Assembly (NCBI RefSeq): GCF_042680605.1
Contig: NZ_JBHUEE010000005.1
Span: 263,225 to 327,224, forward strand
DNA: 64,000 bases
DNA from: Allobogoriella deserti
Lineage (GTDB): Bacteria > Actinomycetota > Actinomycetes > Actinomycetales > Actinomycetaceae
Direction: 5' to 3'
The notes beneath the pieces were generated by a model. The model was not told the DNA's origin, searched no databases, and saw only the letters and a program-made list of their open reading frames with translations. Shown one piece after another: positions 53,083 to 62,900 of this stretch; within the stretch, counting starts at the first letter, position 1, and the number at the start of each line of letters is the position of its first letter. Both the position numbers and the translations under genes were made by a program.

Positions 53083-54109
53083 CGTCACCTGCACGTTCAA
53101 GCTCCGAGGCAGGCTGCTGCGCCGAGGGCGGCAGCAGGTCGAGGCGGTGGCTGGTGTGAGCCTCGACGTGGGGCCGGGCGAGGCCGTGGGCCTCGTGGGG
53201 GAGTCCGGGTGCGGGAAGTCGACGATGGCCAGGGCGATCGTCGGCCTCGAGCCCGTGACGAGCGGGTCGGTCGAGGTGTGCGGTCAGGACCTCGGCTCGT
53301 TGCCGTCGCGGCAGCGGCGGGAGGCGCGCCGGAACGTGCAGCTCATCTTCCAGGACCCGTACTCGTCGCTGAACCCGGACATGACCGTGCGCGACCTGCT
53401 GTGTGAGGGCTGGCGCGCGCACCCCGGCATCGTCGAGCCGAACGACTGGGACCGCCGGGTGGACGAGCTGCTCGAGATGGTGGGGCTCAGTTCGCAGCAC
53501 GCCCGGCGCAAGCCGCGCGCGTTCTCCGGCGGCCAACTGCAACGCATCTCGATCGCCCGCGCCCTCAGCGTGGAACCGCGCCTGCTCATCGCCGATGAGG
53601 CCGTCTCGGCGCTGGACGTCTCGGTGCAGGCTCAGGTGCTCAATCTGCTCGACGACCTGCGGCGGCGCCTGGGCCTGGGCATCTTGTTCATCTCGCACGA
53701 CCTGTCCGTGGTCCGGCACCTGTGCGACCGAGTGGCCGTGATGTACCTCGGCAGGATCGTCGAGACCGGCTACACCGAGGAGGTGTTCGCGCAGCCGACG
53801 CACCCGTACACGCAGATGTTGCTGGAATCCGTGCCGGACCTGTTCCCGTGGGAGTCGGGGCGGAAGGAGCGACTGCCGGAGACGGGGGAGCTGCCCTCAC
53901 CGATCGACCCGCCCTCCGGTTGCCGATTCCGCACCCGTTGCCCGCTGGCGGAGGATCGGTGCGCGGCCGAGGCCCCGTTGCTCGAGCCGACCGTCGCGGA
54001 CGCACCACGCCATCTGACTGCCTGTCACTTCGCCGAGGAGGCGCGAGCTGGTGCGTGGCATCGCGCCGGACCCGAGAGCGGGGTGGCGGCGAGCCCACAC
54101 CTGGCCTGA
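53045..54109 (+). CDS. Dpp/Opp-type ABC ATPase, DppF
   Basis: 354 residues from GTG 53045 with AAGGAGG upstream. Walker A GESGCGKST, Walker B LLIADEAVSALD (DEAV in place of the usual DEPT), signature FSGGQLQRI, and Cys cluster GCRFRTRCPLAEDRC. Completes the importer 48612-54109. Confidence 0.92.
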   Translation: MTTTTDSVLRATDVTCTFKLRGRLLRRGRQQVEAVAGVSLDVGPGEAVGLVGESGCGKSTMARAIVGLEPVTSGSVEVCGQDLGSLPSRQRREARRNVQLIFQDPYSSLNPDMTVRDLLCEGWRAHPGIVEPNDWDRRVDELLEMVGLSSQHARRKPRAFSGGQLQRISIARALSVEPRLLIADEAVSALDVSVQAQVLNLLDDLRRRLGLGILFISHDLSVVRHLCDRVAVMYLGRIVETGYTEEVFAQPTHPYTQMLLESVPDLFPWESGRKERLPETGELPSPIDPPSGCRFRTRCPLAEDRCAAEAPLLEPTVADAPRHLTACHFAEEARAGAWHRAGPESGVAASPHLA

Positions 54110-54138
54110 CCTGTCCCGCGGGGCACGACCGCCGCCCA

Positions 54139-54164
54139 TTGACGTGCAAACGGTTGCACGTCAA
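54139..54164. promoter_or_regulatory. Strong LacI-type operator upstream of the Nramp-like operon
   Basis: TTGACGTGCAA-ACGG-TTGCACGTCAA: 11-bp perfect arms, 50 bp before ATG 54214. Its core TGCAAACGGTTGCA closely matches the general LacI/GalR consensus. The left arm also doubles as a -35-like TTGACG, with TCAATG 16 bp on. Differs from the LacI site at 46025, so another regulator is implied. Confidence 0.65.
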
Positions 54165-54213
54165 TGTGACGCCCACTCCGAGCATTCGATGACGAAGCAA
54201 GGAATGAGGGCCC

Positions 54214-55662
54214 ATGTCAGAGCGCAGCAATTCGTCTCCATCCGAGGTGGTGGCGAGCGAGATTCCCAGCCATCAGCTCCCGGCGGTGACGTACCGGGAT
54301 ATGCCGGAAGCCCCATCGTTCTGGAAGATCATGGGACCCGGTCTCGTGCTTCTCGCCGGCGCGGTCGGCTCCGGCGAGTTCGTCTTCTGGCCCCTGCTCG
54401 CATCCGACATCGGACTGGCCCTGTTGTGGGCGGCATTCCTCGGCGTCTTCCTCCAGTACTTCTTGAACACCGAGGTTCAGCGGTACACGTTGGCCACCGG
54501 GGAAACCGCGATCACCGGCTTTGCCCGGTTGTGGAAGCCCTGGGGGATCCTGTTCGCGACACTTCCGATCGTCGGGTTCCTGTTCCCCGGCATCGCGACC
54601 AGCGCGATGACGGTGCTCACGTACGCCACGGGCTGGGGCGACCCCGTCATCCTGACGATTCTGGGTCTGCTTGCGATCGGGATCGCGTTCAGCATCTCGC
54701 CGGTGATTTATCAGACCTTGGAGAAGTTCCAGTTCGTCGTCGTCGGCATCACCTTGGCCTTTCTCGCCGTCGCCGTCGTGATGGCGACGACGCTCGCCGA
54801 CTGGGGCGAAGCGACCCGAGGCCTCGTCTCGTTCGGGCATATCCCGGCAGAGGTGGATGTGCTCGTGCTGTTCGGCGCCGTGGTGTACGCGGGTTCCGGC
54901 GGCCTCGGCAATCTCACGGTCAGCAACTGGATCAGGGACAAGAACTGGGGGATGGGTGCGCACATCCCGCGGGTCGTCTCACCGATCACCGGTGCCGAGA
55001 CCTCCGCGCCCTCGCTCGGGCACTTCTTCCCGCAGGACGAGGCGAATCTGACTCGCTGGAACCGGTGGTGGAAGTTGGCCAAGCGAGAACAGTTCTGGCT
55101 CTTTCTCGTCCTCGGAACCCTCTCGATCGTTGTCCTGTCCGTCCTGGCGTACTCGACGGTCTTCGGCCAGGACGTCCCGGAAGGGGATCTTGCGTTCCTC
55201 CTGGCCGAGGGCCAGGCATTCCAGGACGCTGTCGCTCCATGGTTCGGGACGTTGTTCTGGGTAGCGGGCTTCTGCATTCTGTTCTCGACGGCGGTCGGGA
55301 ACCTGGACATCGCTGCGCGGGTGGTCGGTGACTCGTTCAAGGTCGGCCCGCTCCGCGAGAGCACGTTCTGGTCCGAGAGCAAGATCTACCTCACCGCGAT
55401 CTGGCTCCAGGTGCTGTTCGGCGTCGGAATTCTGGCCGCCGGGCTGACCGCGCCGGTCCTTCTGCTGAGTTTCAGTGGTCTGGTGGGAGGTCTGGTGATC
55501 TTCTTCTCCTCGGCCCTGATCATCAAACTCAATCGCAAGGCACTGCCCAGGACCATCCGGATCGGCGGGTTTCGGCTCGCCATGATGATCCTCGCCGCGC
55601 TGTTCTACGGCGCGTTCGCGGTATACGTCGTCGTCGACTCCGTCGGCAGCCTGATCGGTTGA
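54214..55662 (+). CDS. Divergent Nramp-superfamily transporter
   Basis: 482 residues with about 11-12 membrane segments. Similar to the Nramp fold group (MGPGLVLLAGAVGSGEFVFW in segment 1), but the metal-binding DPGN of segment 1 reads GAVGSGE and I find no M-P-H type motif in segment 6 (GAVVYAGSGGLGNLTVSNW). Thus a metal substrate is doubtful. It heads an operon with a microprotein and two sugar-type dehydrogenases, so uptake of an organic substrate is a reasonable inference. Confidence 0.75.
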   Translation: MSERSNSSPSEVVASEIPSHQLPAVTYRDMPEAPSFWKIMGPGLVLLAGAVGSGEFVFWPLLASDIGLALLWAAFLGVFLQYFLNTEVQRYTLATGETAITGFARLWKPWGILFATLPIVGFLFPGIATSAMTVLTYATGWGDPVILTILGLLAIGIAFSISPVIYQTLEKFQFVVVGITLAFLAVAVVMATTLADWGEATRGLVSFGHIPAEVDVLVLFGAVVYAGSGGLGNLTVSNWIRDKNWGMGAHIPRVVSPITGAETSAPSLGHFFPQDEANLTRWNRWWKLAKREQFWLFLVLGTLSIVVLSVLAYSTVFGQDVPEGDLAFLLAEGQAFQDAVAPWFGTLFWVAGFCILFSTAVGNLDIAARVVGDSFKVGPLRESTFWSESKIYLTAIWLQVLFGVGILAAGLTAPVLLLSFSGLVGGLVIFFSSALIIKLNRKALPRTIRIGGFRLAMMILAALFYGAFAVYVVVDSVGSLIG

Positions 55663-55669
55663 GGCCCGG

Positions 55670-55762
55670 ATGTCCCTCAGACAGCTTTCCTTGCGCATTC
55701 TCGTCGCCCTGTGCATCTGGGTGGCCCTGGTGTTCGTCGTCAAGCTTGTCGGCCTGTTGTGA
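55670..55762 (+). CDS. 30-residue single-pass membrane microprotein
   Basis: Too short for usual gene calling. ATG 55670 starts 7 nt after the transporter stop and ends 12 nt before the next ATG. A short basic head (MSLRQLSLR) is followed by one strongly hydrophobic helix (ILVALCIWVALVFVVK) and a short tail. A ribosome-site-like GAGG lies upstream. Placement between transporter and enzyme, with tight spacing, suggests a small accessory subunit of the transporter, like KdpF-type peptides. Inference. Confidence 0.6.
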   Translation: MSLRQLSLRILVALCIWVALVFVVKLVGLL

Positions 55763-55774
55763 AGGAGATGCCCT

Positions 55775-56764
55775 ATGCCCGTTCGTGTCGCTGTGGTCGG
55801 AGCCGGCTTGATGGGTCGGTTGCACGCGGAGATCTATCAGGCCGAACCGGGAGTGGATCTGGTCGCCATCGTCGAGCCGGACCGCTCCGCGCACGCAGAG
55901 CTCAGCGCCAGGTTCCGGGTGCCGGTGCATGGCGACGTCGGCGATGTGCTCGACGCGGTCGACGCCCTGAGCGTCTGCACTCCGGACGACATCAGGCGTG
56001 ACATCCTCCTTCCGGCCTTCGCGCGGGGCGTGCGGGTCCTCGTCGAGAAGCCGCTGGCGACGAGCCTCGAGGAGGCGGACGAGCTGATCGCCGCCTGCCC
56101 CAGCCCGGACGCCTTGATGGTGGGCCACCTCCTGCGCTTCGACCCGCGGGTGGCGATGGCTCGCGCGGCCCTCGAACGCGGCGACGTCGGCGAGGTCTGG
56201 GCCGTGCGGTGCTGGCGGAACAACTCGACGGCGGTCGGGGACCGGATCGCCCCGCGGACGTCGGTCGACTGGTTCCTCGGGATCCACGACGTCGACCTCG
56301 TGCGACATGTCACTGGATTGGAGATCACGTCCGTCCGCGCGACGGCGAGCAGCGTGCGCAGTCACAGCCGCGACCTCGTCCGAGGCGAGCTGACGTTCGA
56401 GAACGGACGGACGGCCCAGGTTTCGTGGTCCTGGCTGCTGCCGCCGCAGCGACCTTCGGGCCTGCACGCCGGCATCGAGGTGATCGGCAGCGACGGAATG
56501 GTCGAAGTCGATCTGTCCCACAACGCGGTCGCGCTCACCACGGCCGGGCTCGGACGGCAGACGTATCTCGACACGTACCACTGGCCGGCACAACAGGGTG
56601 TGCCGGCCGGGGACCTTCAGGCCGAGATTCGCGCCTTCCTCGCTACCTCGCCCGGATCGGCTCCGCCGGTGACCGCGGCCGACGGCCGCAAGGCCGTCGC
56701 GGTGGTCTCGGCGATCGAGTCCTCAACCATCTCAGGCCGGACCGTCGATGTGGCGAGGGGCTGA
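55775..56764 (+). CDS. Gfo/Idh/MocA-family dehydrogenase
   Basis: 329 residues, ATG 55775 behind GAAGGAG. Rossmann fingerprint VVGAGLMGRLHAEI, the EKP signature LVEKPLATSLEEAD (catalytic Lys near residue 93) and active-site GIHDVDLVRHV. NAD(P)-dependent oxidation of a cyclic polyol, sugar or inositol. Second enzyme follows 5 nt later. Confidence 0.9.
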   Translation: MPVRVAVVGAGLMGRLHAEIYQAEPGVDLVAIVEPDRSAHAELSARFRVPVHGDVGDVLDAVDALSVCTPDDIRRDILLPAFARGVRVLVEKPLATSLEEADELIAACPSPDALMVGHLLRFDPRVAMARAALERGDVGEVWAVRCWRNNSTAVGDRIAPRTSVDWFLGIHDVDLVRHVTGLEITSVRATASSVRSHSRDLVRGELTFENGRTAQVSWSWLLPPQRPSGLHAGIEVIGSDGMVEVDLSHNAVALTTAGLGRQTYLDTYHWPAQQGVPAGDLQAEIRAFLATSPGSAPPVTAADGRKAVAVVSAIESSTISGRTVDVARG

Positions 56765-56769
56765 CGGCG

Positions 56770-57834
56770 ATGAACGAATCGATGGACACCCGGGCGCCGG
56801 TCACCGCGGACGGACGGACGGTCGGTGTTGCCGTCATCGGTGCCGGGATCATGGGGACGGCGCATGCCGCATCGGCCGTCGCCGACCCGAGGGCGCGAGT
56901 GGTCGGGGTCGCAAGCCTCCCACTGGACGGTGCGCGCGAACTCGCGAACCAGTGCGGCGCCGAGGAGGCCACCGACGACTACCGCCATCTCCTGTCCCGT
57001 GACGATGTCGATCTGGTGTGCATCGCCACCCCGGACAACCTCCACACCGAGATCGCGGTCGCCGCCGCCGAAGCCGGCAAGTCCTTCCTCGTCGAGAAGC
57101 CCTTGGCGACGAGCCTGGCGGACGCGGACAAGATCATCGCCGCGGTGGAGCGCAGTGGCGTCAACGCCATGACCTGCTTCAACCACCGGTGGATCCCGTC
57201 CTATGCAGCCGCCCACGAGGAGGTCGCACGTGGCGGTCTCGGCACACCGCGGATGGCCTACGCCCGGAAGAATGACCGGATCTTCGTACCCACGCATATG
57301 CTCAGCTGGGCCCCGGGTACGACGCCGGCCTGGTTCCTCTCCAGCCATGACATCGACCTCGTCTGCTGGTACATGGGGGAGCCGGCCGTCGAGGTCTACG
57401 CGACCGCGGTGCGAGGCGTCCTGCACAGTCGCGGGATCGAGACTCCGGACGCCGTCCAGGCGCAGGTGCGGTTCGCCGGCGGGGGTGTCGCGACCTTCGA
57501 ATCCTGCTGGACGTACCCCGACACGTTCCCCACCATGACGGACTCCTTCATCGAGGTCGTGGGGACGGCCGGCGTGATTCATCTGGACCGGAAGGCGGAC
57601 CAGCTCGAGGTCTCCACCGCGGACCGCTACGAGTACCCGCGCACTTCGATCATGCCGACGATCCACGGCAGGCAGAGCGGCGCGCTGGCCGCCGCGGTCT
57701 CCCACATGGTCGACTGCGTGATCACGGGAGCCGAACCACTGATCTCTTTGGCCAGTTCGCGCCACGTCACCGCCATCCTCGACGCGATCCACCACTCCAT
57801 CGACGCCGGCGGGAGTGTGCCGGTCGAGCGCTGA
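56770..57834 (+). CDS. Gfo/Idh/MocA-family dehydrogenase, second copy
   Basis: 354 residues from ATG 56770; longer open frame upstream is a shadow of the first dehydrogenase. AVIGAGIMGTAHAASAV fingerprint, LVEKPLATSLADAD and SSHDIDLVCWY active-site segment. The two copies share the EKPLATSL block but differ elsewhere, so they likely act on successive intermediates. Last gene of the operon. Confidence 0.9.
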   Translation: MNESMDTRAPVTADGRTVGVAVIGAGIMGTAHAASAVADPRARVVGVASLPLDGARELANQCGAEEATDDYRHLLSRDDVDLVCIATPDNLHTEIAVAAAEAGKSFLVEKPLATSLADADKIIAAVERSGVNAMTCFNHRWIPSYAAAHEEVARGGLGTPRMAYARKNDRIFVPTHMLSWAPGTTPAWFLSSHDIDLVCWYMGEPAVEVYATAVRGVLHSRGIETPDAVQAQVRFAGGGVATFESCWTYPDTFPTMTDSFIEVVGTAGVIHLDRKADQLEVSTADRYEYPRTSIMPTIHGRQSGALAAAVSHMVDCVITGAEPLISLASSRHVTAILDAIHHSIDAGGSVPVER

Positions 57835-57868
57835 TTGTTGGCGGTGCCGCGGTCGCGGCAGAGGTGCC

Positions 57869-58212
57869 TCAGCCGAACGGCGCGCGGTGCATGTCCCGCA
57901 CGATCGCGTGCGCCGTCCGCTTGATCATGCTCGCCAGGCGGGCCTCGTCCCCAGTGGCGTTGGCGCTCGTGCCCTCCGTGCTCTGTATGACGGCGCGCCC
58001 TGGCGCACGAGTGACTCGTAGGCGCGGACCTGGTCGGCGGCGGTGACCTCGCCGCCGCCACCGTCGCCGTCGTCGGTGCCTCCGCCGCGGGCGCTGGACT
58101 GCCCGGACCCGCCGCAGGCGGCCAGGGCGAGCACGGCCGCCAGGGAGGCGGCCGGTCCGCGCAGACGACGGCGGCGCTGGGCCGGACGGGCTGGGGGACG
58201 GAACGTGGTCAC
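57869..58212 (-). pseudogene. Frameshifted small lipoprotein
   Basis: ATG 58212 opens a lipoprotein signal (LAALACGG-like: AVLALAACGGSG, cysteine near residue 33), a Gly/Asp-rich tether and then VTAADQVRAYESLVRQGA. The frame then degenerates into Arg/Ala-rich sequence and stops at 57925, while a different frame reads STEGTSANATGDEARLASM and ends at 57869 with a normal-looking C-terminus. The total span is not a multiple of three. Best read as one gene broken by a single indel near 57985-58010; a sequencing error is possible. Function unknown. Confidence 0.5.
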
Positions 58213-58520
58213 CGCGGGTCCTTCTCTCGATACGACGGCTGTGCCGTGCAGGCGGCCAGCGGACTCAGGGCTGGGCCCGGTGGCCCGTAGGGCACCGTGG
58301 CGCTTGCTCCCGTGTTGCGCTCTCCAGCGCTGCCGCCTTCTGGTGACGCTACGGCGACCATTCCGTGGAGTCGAAGGTCACGGGCCGTCTCGTGCGGGGG
58401 CGGTCAAGCGGGGTTCGGCTGCGGCATGTTGTCACGTGTCAAGGACCTTTATGCGGCTCGCTATGCGAGTGGCAAGACTCTCAACGTAGGCCCCCGGGTC
58501 GGTGCTTAGTTCTGCTGCGG
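58213..58520. other. Gap without recognised gene
   Basis: 308 bases between the broken lipoprotein and the helicase-nuclease gene. No credible coding frame, RNA gene or clear repeat was seen; somewhat less GC-rich near the helicase end. Confidence 0.5.
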
Positions 58521-59990
58521 CTACCGAAGGTGGCCAGGGAACCAGTTCTCGGGCGCCACCCGCATCACGAACACCGGAACGTTGTCCCGGCACGTCACAA
58601 GGATGCCTGAGCTGTCGATCTTGAACGCGCCGCCATGCGGCCGGGCGCGTTTCATCGCCTCAAGTACTGCGCGGGCAGAGCTCTCGCCGACGGCAGACTC
58701 GAGATCGATGCCGCCACCACGAGGCCGCACTTTGCCCTGGTAGTCCAACTGGTAGCGCTGGCCGGAGCGCCAAGCTTCATCCACGTCTGCGGGTGATGGG
58801 GTTGACTCTTTGGTCGACACCAAAGGCGGAGTTCGCCGCGCAATGCTTGGTGTGGCCGGTGACGAGGGCGTCTCCCGGGCTTCACGGCCCTCCCCGTGGG
58901 CGGCGTCGTAGGCCCGCTTGAGCTCTGGAGCGAGGCGGCCCCTCTTGCCGACCGCGATGTTGTTTGCTCGTGCCCAGCGGCGGATGACGGCCGGCGGCAC
59001 GGCGTCGAACGTGGAGCCGGATTCGCACGCAGGGTCACGGCCCGATGGATGCGGGGACGCCTCCATGTCTGTTGCTGCTATCGGCTCGTCGCGCGCCGGG
59101 CTCTCCACGCTCGCAGGTGTGGGGTCCGGCTCGTCGTCGTGCCGAGTGATCGAGGACGCTGCCCGCGCAGCCTCCTCGGCCTCGCGTTCCAGGCGAGCGA
59201 GCCGCTCAGCGGCGAGCTTCTCATCCTTCGCACGCCGGCGTTCCTCACTCTCCGTCGCGCGCCTCTTCATCTCCTCAAGTCGATCCCATAGTGGCTGCAT
59301 CGCCATGTTCGGGTCGAGGTAGTAGGCGGACGCGCGCACGCGCCAGAACGTCCAGCCAAGCCGTTCAAGCACACGCTGGCGTCGTACGTCTTCATCCCAC
59401 TTGTCGGGACCGTGGAATGAGTCGCCGTCGCACTCGACTGCCAGTCGTTCACCCTCAGCCACGGTGACGACGAAGTCGATGCGGTAACTGCCGACGCGGT
59501 GTTGCGGTTCGACGCTGTAGCCACGATCGAGCATCTGGGCTAGCACGTCGCGCTCGAACTTCGACTCGGTCAGATCGAAGAGGTCGTCGTGAGTCGCACG
59601 AACACGAGAATCGCAGACGTACTCGATGAGCTGCCGTCGCTGGTCCTGTGGGTTCAGCGTCGAGGGGTCGACGGTGTAGAAGACCCACAGTTGGTCCTGG
59701 GCGCGGGACGCTGCAACGTTTGCCCACTGCTCGTGCATGGCACTCGTCGCCGCGTATGAGTTGTCGTCGGCGACGACGGAGATGAAGACGATGTTGCGCT
59801 CGTCGCCCTGAAATACCGGCGGGTTGCCCACCCGCAGTCGGCGCCTTTCGTACTCCTCGGGACCCAGGCGTTTCACAAGCATGCTCTCGATGATCTGCGC
59901 CTGTGGCCCGCTCATCATCGTGACTACACCGAACGTCAATCCCTCGTAGTGCGGATCAGCGACGCACTCGGCGACCTGCTCCACCAGCAC
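58521..59990 (-). CDS. C-terminal part of a split helicase-nuclease: SF1 helicase end, Vsr/MTES-type nuclease and Lsr2-like domain
   Basis: 489 residues counted from ATG 59990, but the frame is already coding before that ATG (HRVNRREAEV at about 60020), so it is the continuation of the 63673 gene after a 1-nt frameshift. Residues 1-125: SF1 helicase C-terminal core (ERNIVFISVV, NVAASRAQDQLWVF). Residues 144-240: nuclease fold of the Vsr/MTES_1575 group (YRIDFVV, LAVECDGDSFHG, and R in RRQRVLERLGW). Residues 245-280: charged coiled coil. Residues 331-366: VIRRWARANNIAVGKRGRL, an unmistakable Lsr2 C-terminal DNA-binding pattern. The last 85 residues are unrecognised. Confidence 0.75.
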   Translation of the reverse strand: MLVEQVAECVADPHYEGLTFGVVTMMSGPQAQIIESMLVKRLGPEEYERRRLRVGNPPVFQGDERNIVFISVVADDNSYAATSAMHEQWANVAASRAQDQLWVFYTVDPSTLNPQDQRRQLIEYVCDSRVRATHDDLFDLTESKFERDVLAQMLDRGYSVEPQHRVGSYRIDFVVTVAEGERLAVECDGDSFHGPDKWDEDVRRQRVLERLGWTFWRVRASAYYLDPNMAMQPLWDRLEEMKRRATESEERRRAKDEKLAAERLARLEREAEEAARAASSITRHDDEPDPTPASVESPARDEPIAATDMEASPHPSGRDPACESGSTFDAVPPAVIRRWARANNIAVGKRGRLAPELKRAYDAAHGEGREARETPSSPATPSIARRTPPLVSTKESTPSPADVDEAWRSGQRYQLDYQGKVRPRGGGIDLESAVGESSARAVLEAMKRARPHGGAFKIDSSGILVTCRDNVPVFVMRVAPENWFPGHLR

Positions 59991-62900
59991 CTCCGCCTCG
60001 CGGCGGTTGACCCGGTGGATCCGACTCTGACCGAGGCGCCGTCGGACACATGCACGGCCCGAAGTGGAGCGCCGATCTCCGGGACAGTCACTTCCCGCAG
60101 AGGGAGCACCTTGCCGTTGTAGTACCGGTTGGAGAACGCGATGATCTCCGGCACGCAGCGGAAATGCTCCCGCAGGAGGATCGTGGATGGGAACGCACGA
60201 CCGGAGACCGAGTACAGGGACTCGTCCATCGTGAGCAGCGACTTACCCTGCAGGTCAGCGATGAACTGGCCCTGCAGGTCGAAGATGCGCTCGGTCCTCA
60301 CACCGACGGCCTGCGGTGAGGTTTGCTTGTCGTCGCCCACGACGACGGACTTCTCGCCCAGTGCGAGGACGCCGAGCGACAGTAGGTCACACTGCGAGGA
60401 CTCATCGACGATTACCACATCGAACGGGTCGGACACGCGGGGGTCGAAGTTCTCAAGCACGCGATAGATCGGCATGATCCACACGGGGACAGATCCCATG
60501 GCCTCGGGGAGGGCTGTCCGAGCTTGAGCAAGGTAGCGTGGCGCGTTCTTGCCCGTGCCCTTGCCGGCTCTCCGGGTGGCGGTGAGCCAAGTCTCCAGGG
60601 CGCGGCGTTGCCGATCCCTGGTATTCCGCTTAAGCCTGACCCTTGCCGACCTGCTGGCGAGGTCGACTACGAGCATTCGGAGGTCGGTGGCTTCTTCATG
60701 TGCACGCTCCATCAGGCGTGCTGTGTCGGACTCGGCGTGGAGCCCTGCGAGCCAGGTCCGCGCGGCGGCCAGGGTCCACGCCGTGGATGCGTCCCGCGGG
60801 TCGTCGATCACCGTCGAGTCGCCGCCGGAGCCGAGGATCGCATGAGCCCAGACTGGTGCACCGGCATCGGCGATACGTCCGGCGAGCTCGGTGCGGCGGC
60901 TCAGGCGGGGGCGAAACTTCGCAAGGCGGTCCGCCTCCATCTGTGCCTGCTCCCACCGCCCCAGCTCTCGCATCTGGAGAGCAGACTCGAGGTCCCCCCA
61001 GAGGCCCGACGCGTTGTCTTGCGCACGTCGATCGGCCAGACGGGCTTCGAGGTCGGCCACCTGGGCGCTGAGCTCGCGCTCGTCCAGTCGTGCCGCCGCC
61101 GAGGAGATCAGCTCCGCGACCCGTCGTAGAGACTCGACGGAGCCGGCAGGGTCAGTGAACGTCGTCAGGGGTATCAGGCGTGCAGAGAGGTACGGGTACG
61201 TCTGACTCCACCACCGGTGCACGACGGTCACACGCGCGACGAGCTGCTCCGCCTCGAACCGGAAGCGCGATCCGCCGTCTGGAACAGGGAGCCCGAGCGG
61301 TTCGTACGCGCTCGCCATCAGGCGGCGGATCTCGACCTGGATCGTGCGGAGACGAACCGCCCACGCCACCCGGTCGACCTGTTGCGCCGAGGTGACCGGA
61401 TAGCCTCCGATGCGGACCTGGTCGCTGAGTGCCTTCAGGTCGCGTGCGCCAAACAGGGGGATCTTCTTTCCGGCGGCGAGGCGCTCGGACCATTGCCGCA
61501 GCAGCGGCAGCTGGACGTTTGGGGCCCCATCGGGGACCTCAATCTCCTGACCCGCCACCCACGACGTCATGGACCGCGCCTCGTCGAGCTTCGCCTGCAG
61601 AGTCTGGTTGTGCTCTAGCGTGAACGTGACGGCGGGGTTGGCACTTCGGATGGCTCGAGCGAGGTCCTGTTCCCATGGACCGGACAGGCTCGCGAGCGCC
61701 CGGGCCTCCTGGGCCGCCATCTCGGCTATGGCCTCGAGCTCGTCACGACTCAAGCGGTCGACGGCGTCAACGCGCAGCCCACTGGACTCCAGGGACGCCA
61801 CGGCGGACTGCAGGGCGTCGACTCGCTCGAAGGTCTGACGCAGCTCGGCAGCTGTAGGCAGCCACGAGTCGACAGGGAGGTCGAGGACCGCCTGTTCGGC
61901 ATCGGAGGCCTCGATCGAGCGTGACAGGTCCCGAAGCTCGGTCAACTCTCCCGCCGTCAGAGGGACCACAGATTCTGGCGGCACGGGGTCGGAGATGACG
62001 TCGACGTCGCGGTGCTCGCTGATCCATTCGGCGACCTGAGGGGCGCGTGCGGGCCCGGTCGGCAGCGGGTATTCGCGCTGCTCACTGCGCAGCGCCTCGA
62101 CGAGAGCGAGGTCCGTCCGCCTCAGGTTCTCGCGGATCTGGTCGATCATCTCGCCGAGCTCGGCGATCCGCCTTTCCTCCCGCACGGGCTCGATCGCGGA
62201 TAGCGAGTCCTGCATCGACTGGGCAGAGCTGCGTAGCTCTTCCATCGCCGCGGGCGTCGACCCGAGGACGGCGATCGACAGGTCGCGGAGTTCCTCCGGG
62301 ATCTTGTCGCGCAGCACCCGGAGCGCCTGATCGTTCTGCGCCGTAACGAGCACGCGCTTGCCCTGTGCCACCAGGTGCGACAGCAGGTTGACGATCGTGT
62401 GGGACTTGCCGGTGCCAGGAGGCCCCTGCACTGTCACCCCGCGGGAGTGCGCGAGCTGCCGTGCGATCCTCTCCTGGTCGTCGTTGGTCGGGAGCGGCAT
62501 CAGTATCCTGCTGGCCGTCCCGTCGTCGGCGTCGACGTCGTGCCCGATCGAGCGAAGTGCGTCGTCTACCAGGTCCTTATCGGCCACTACGGACGCGAGG
62601 GCGTCCGGTACGCGCTCGGTCTCTCGCAGCTTTCCGGCAAGCTCGTCGTAGAAGCGCTCTTGGCGCAAGGGACGCTTGCGCATCATCAGTACCCAGCCGT
62701 CGTTGAGCATCGGCGTGCTGCCCACGGGAGCCGGGTCCGTGGAATCGGTCAGTAACGCGTCGAGCCCCAGCGGCGCGATCAGCTTGCGACGAACTTCCGC
62801 GAGCTCGCCGGCAGACCACGGGTCTGGGGGATATTCGCGCGTCTTGGAGCGAAGACCGACGAGGTCTTCAAACCCGTCGAGTCCCGTGCCTTCCAGCGCA

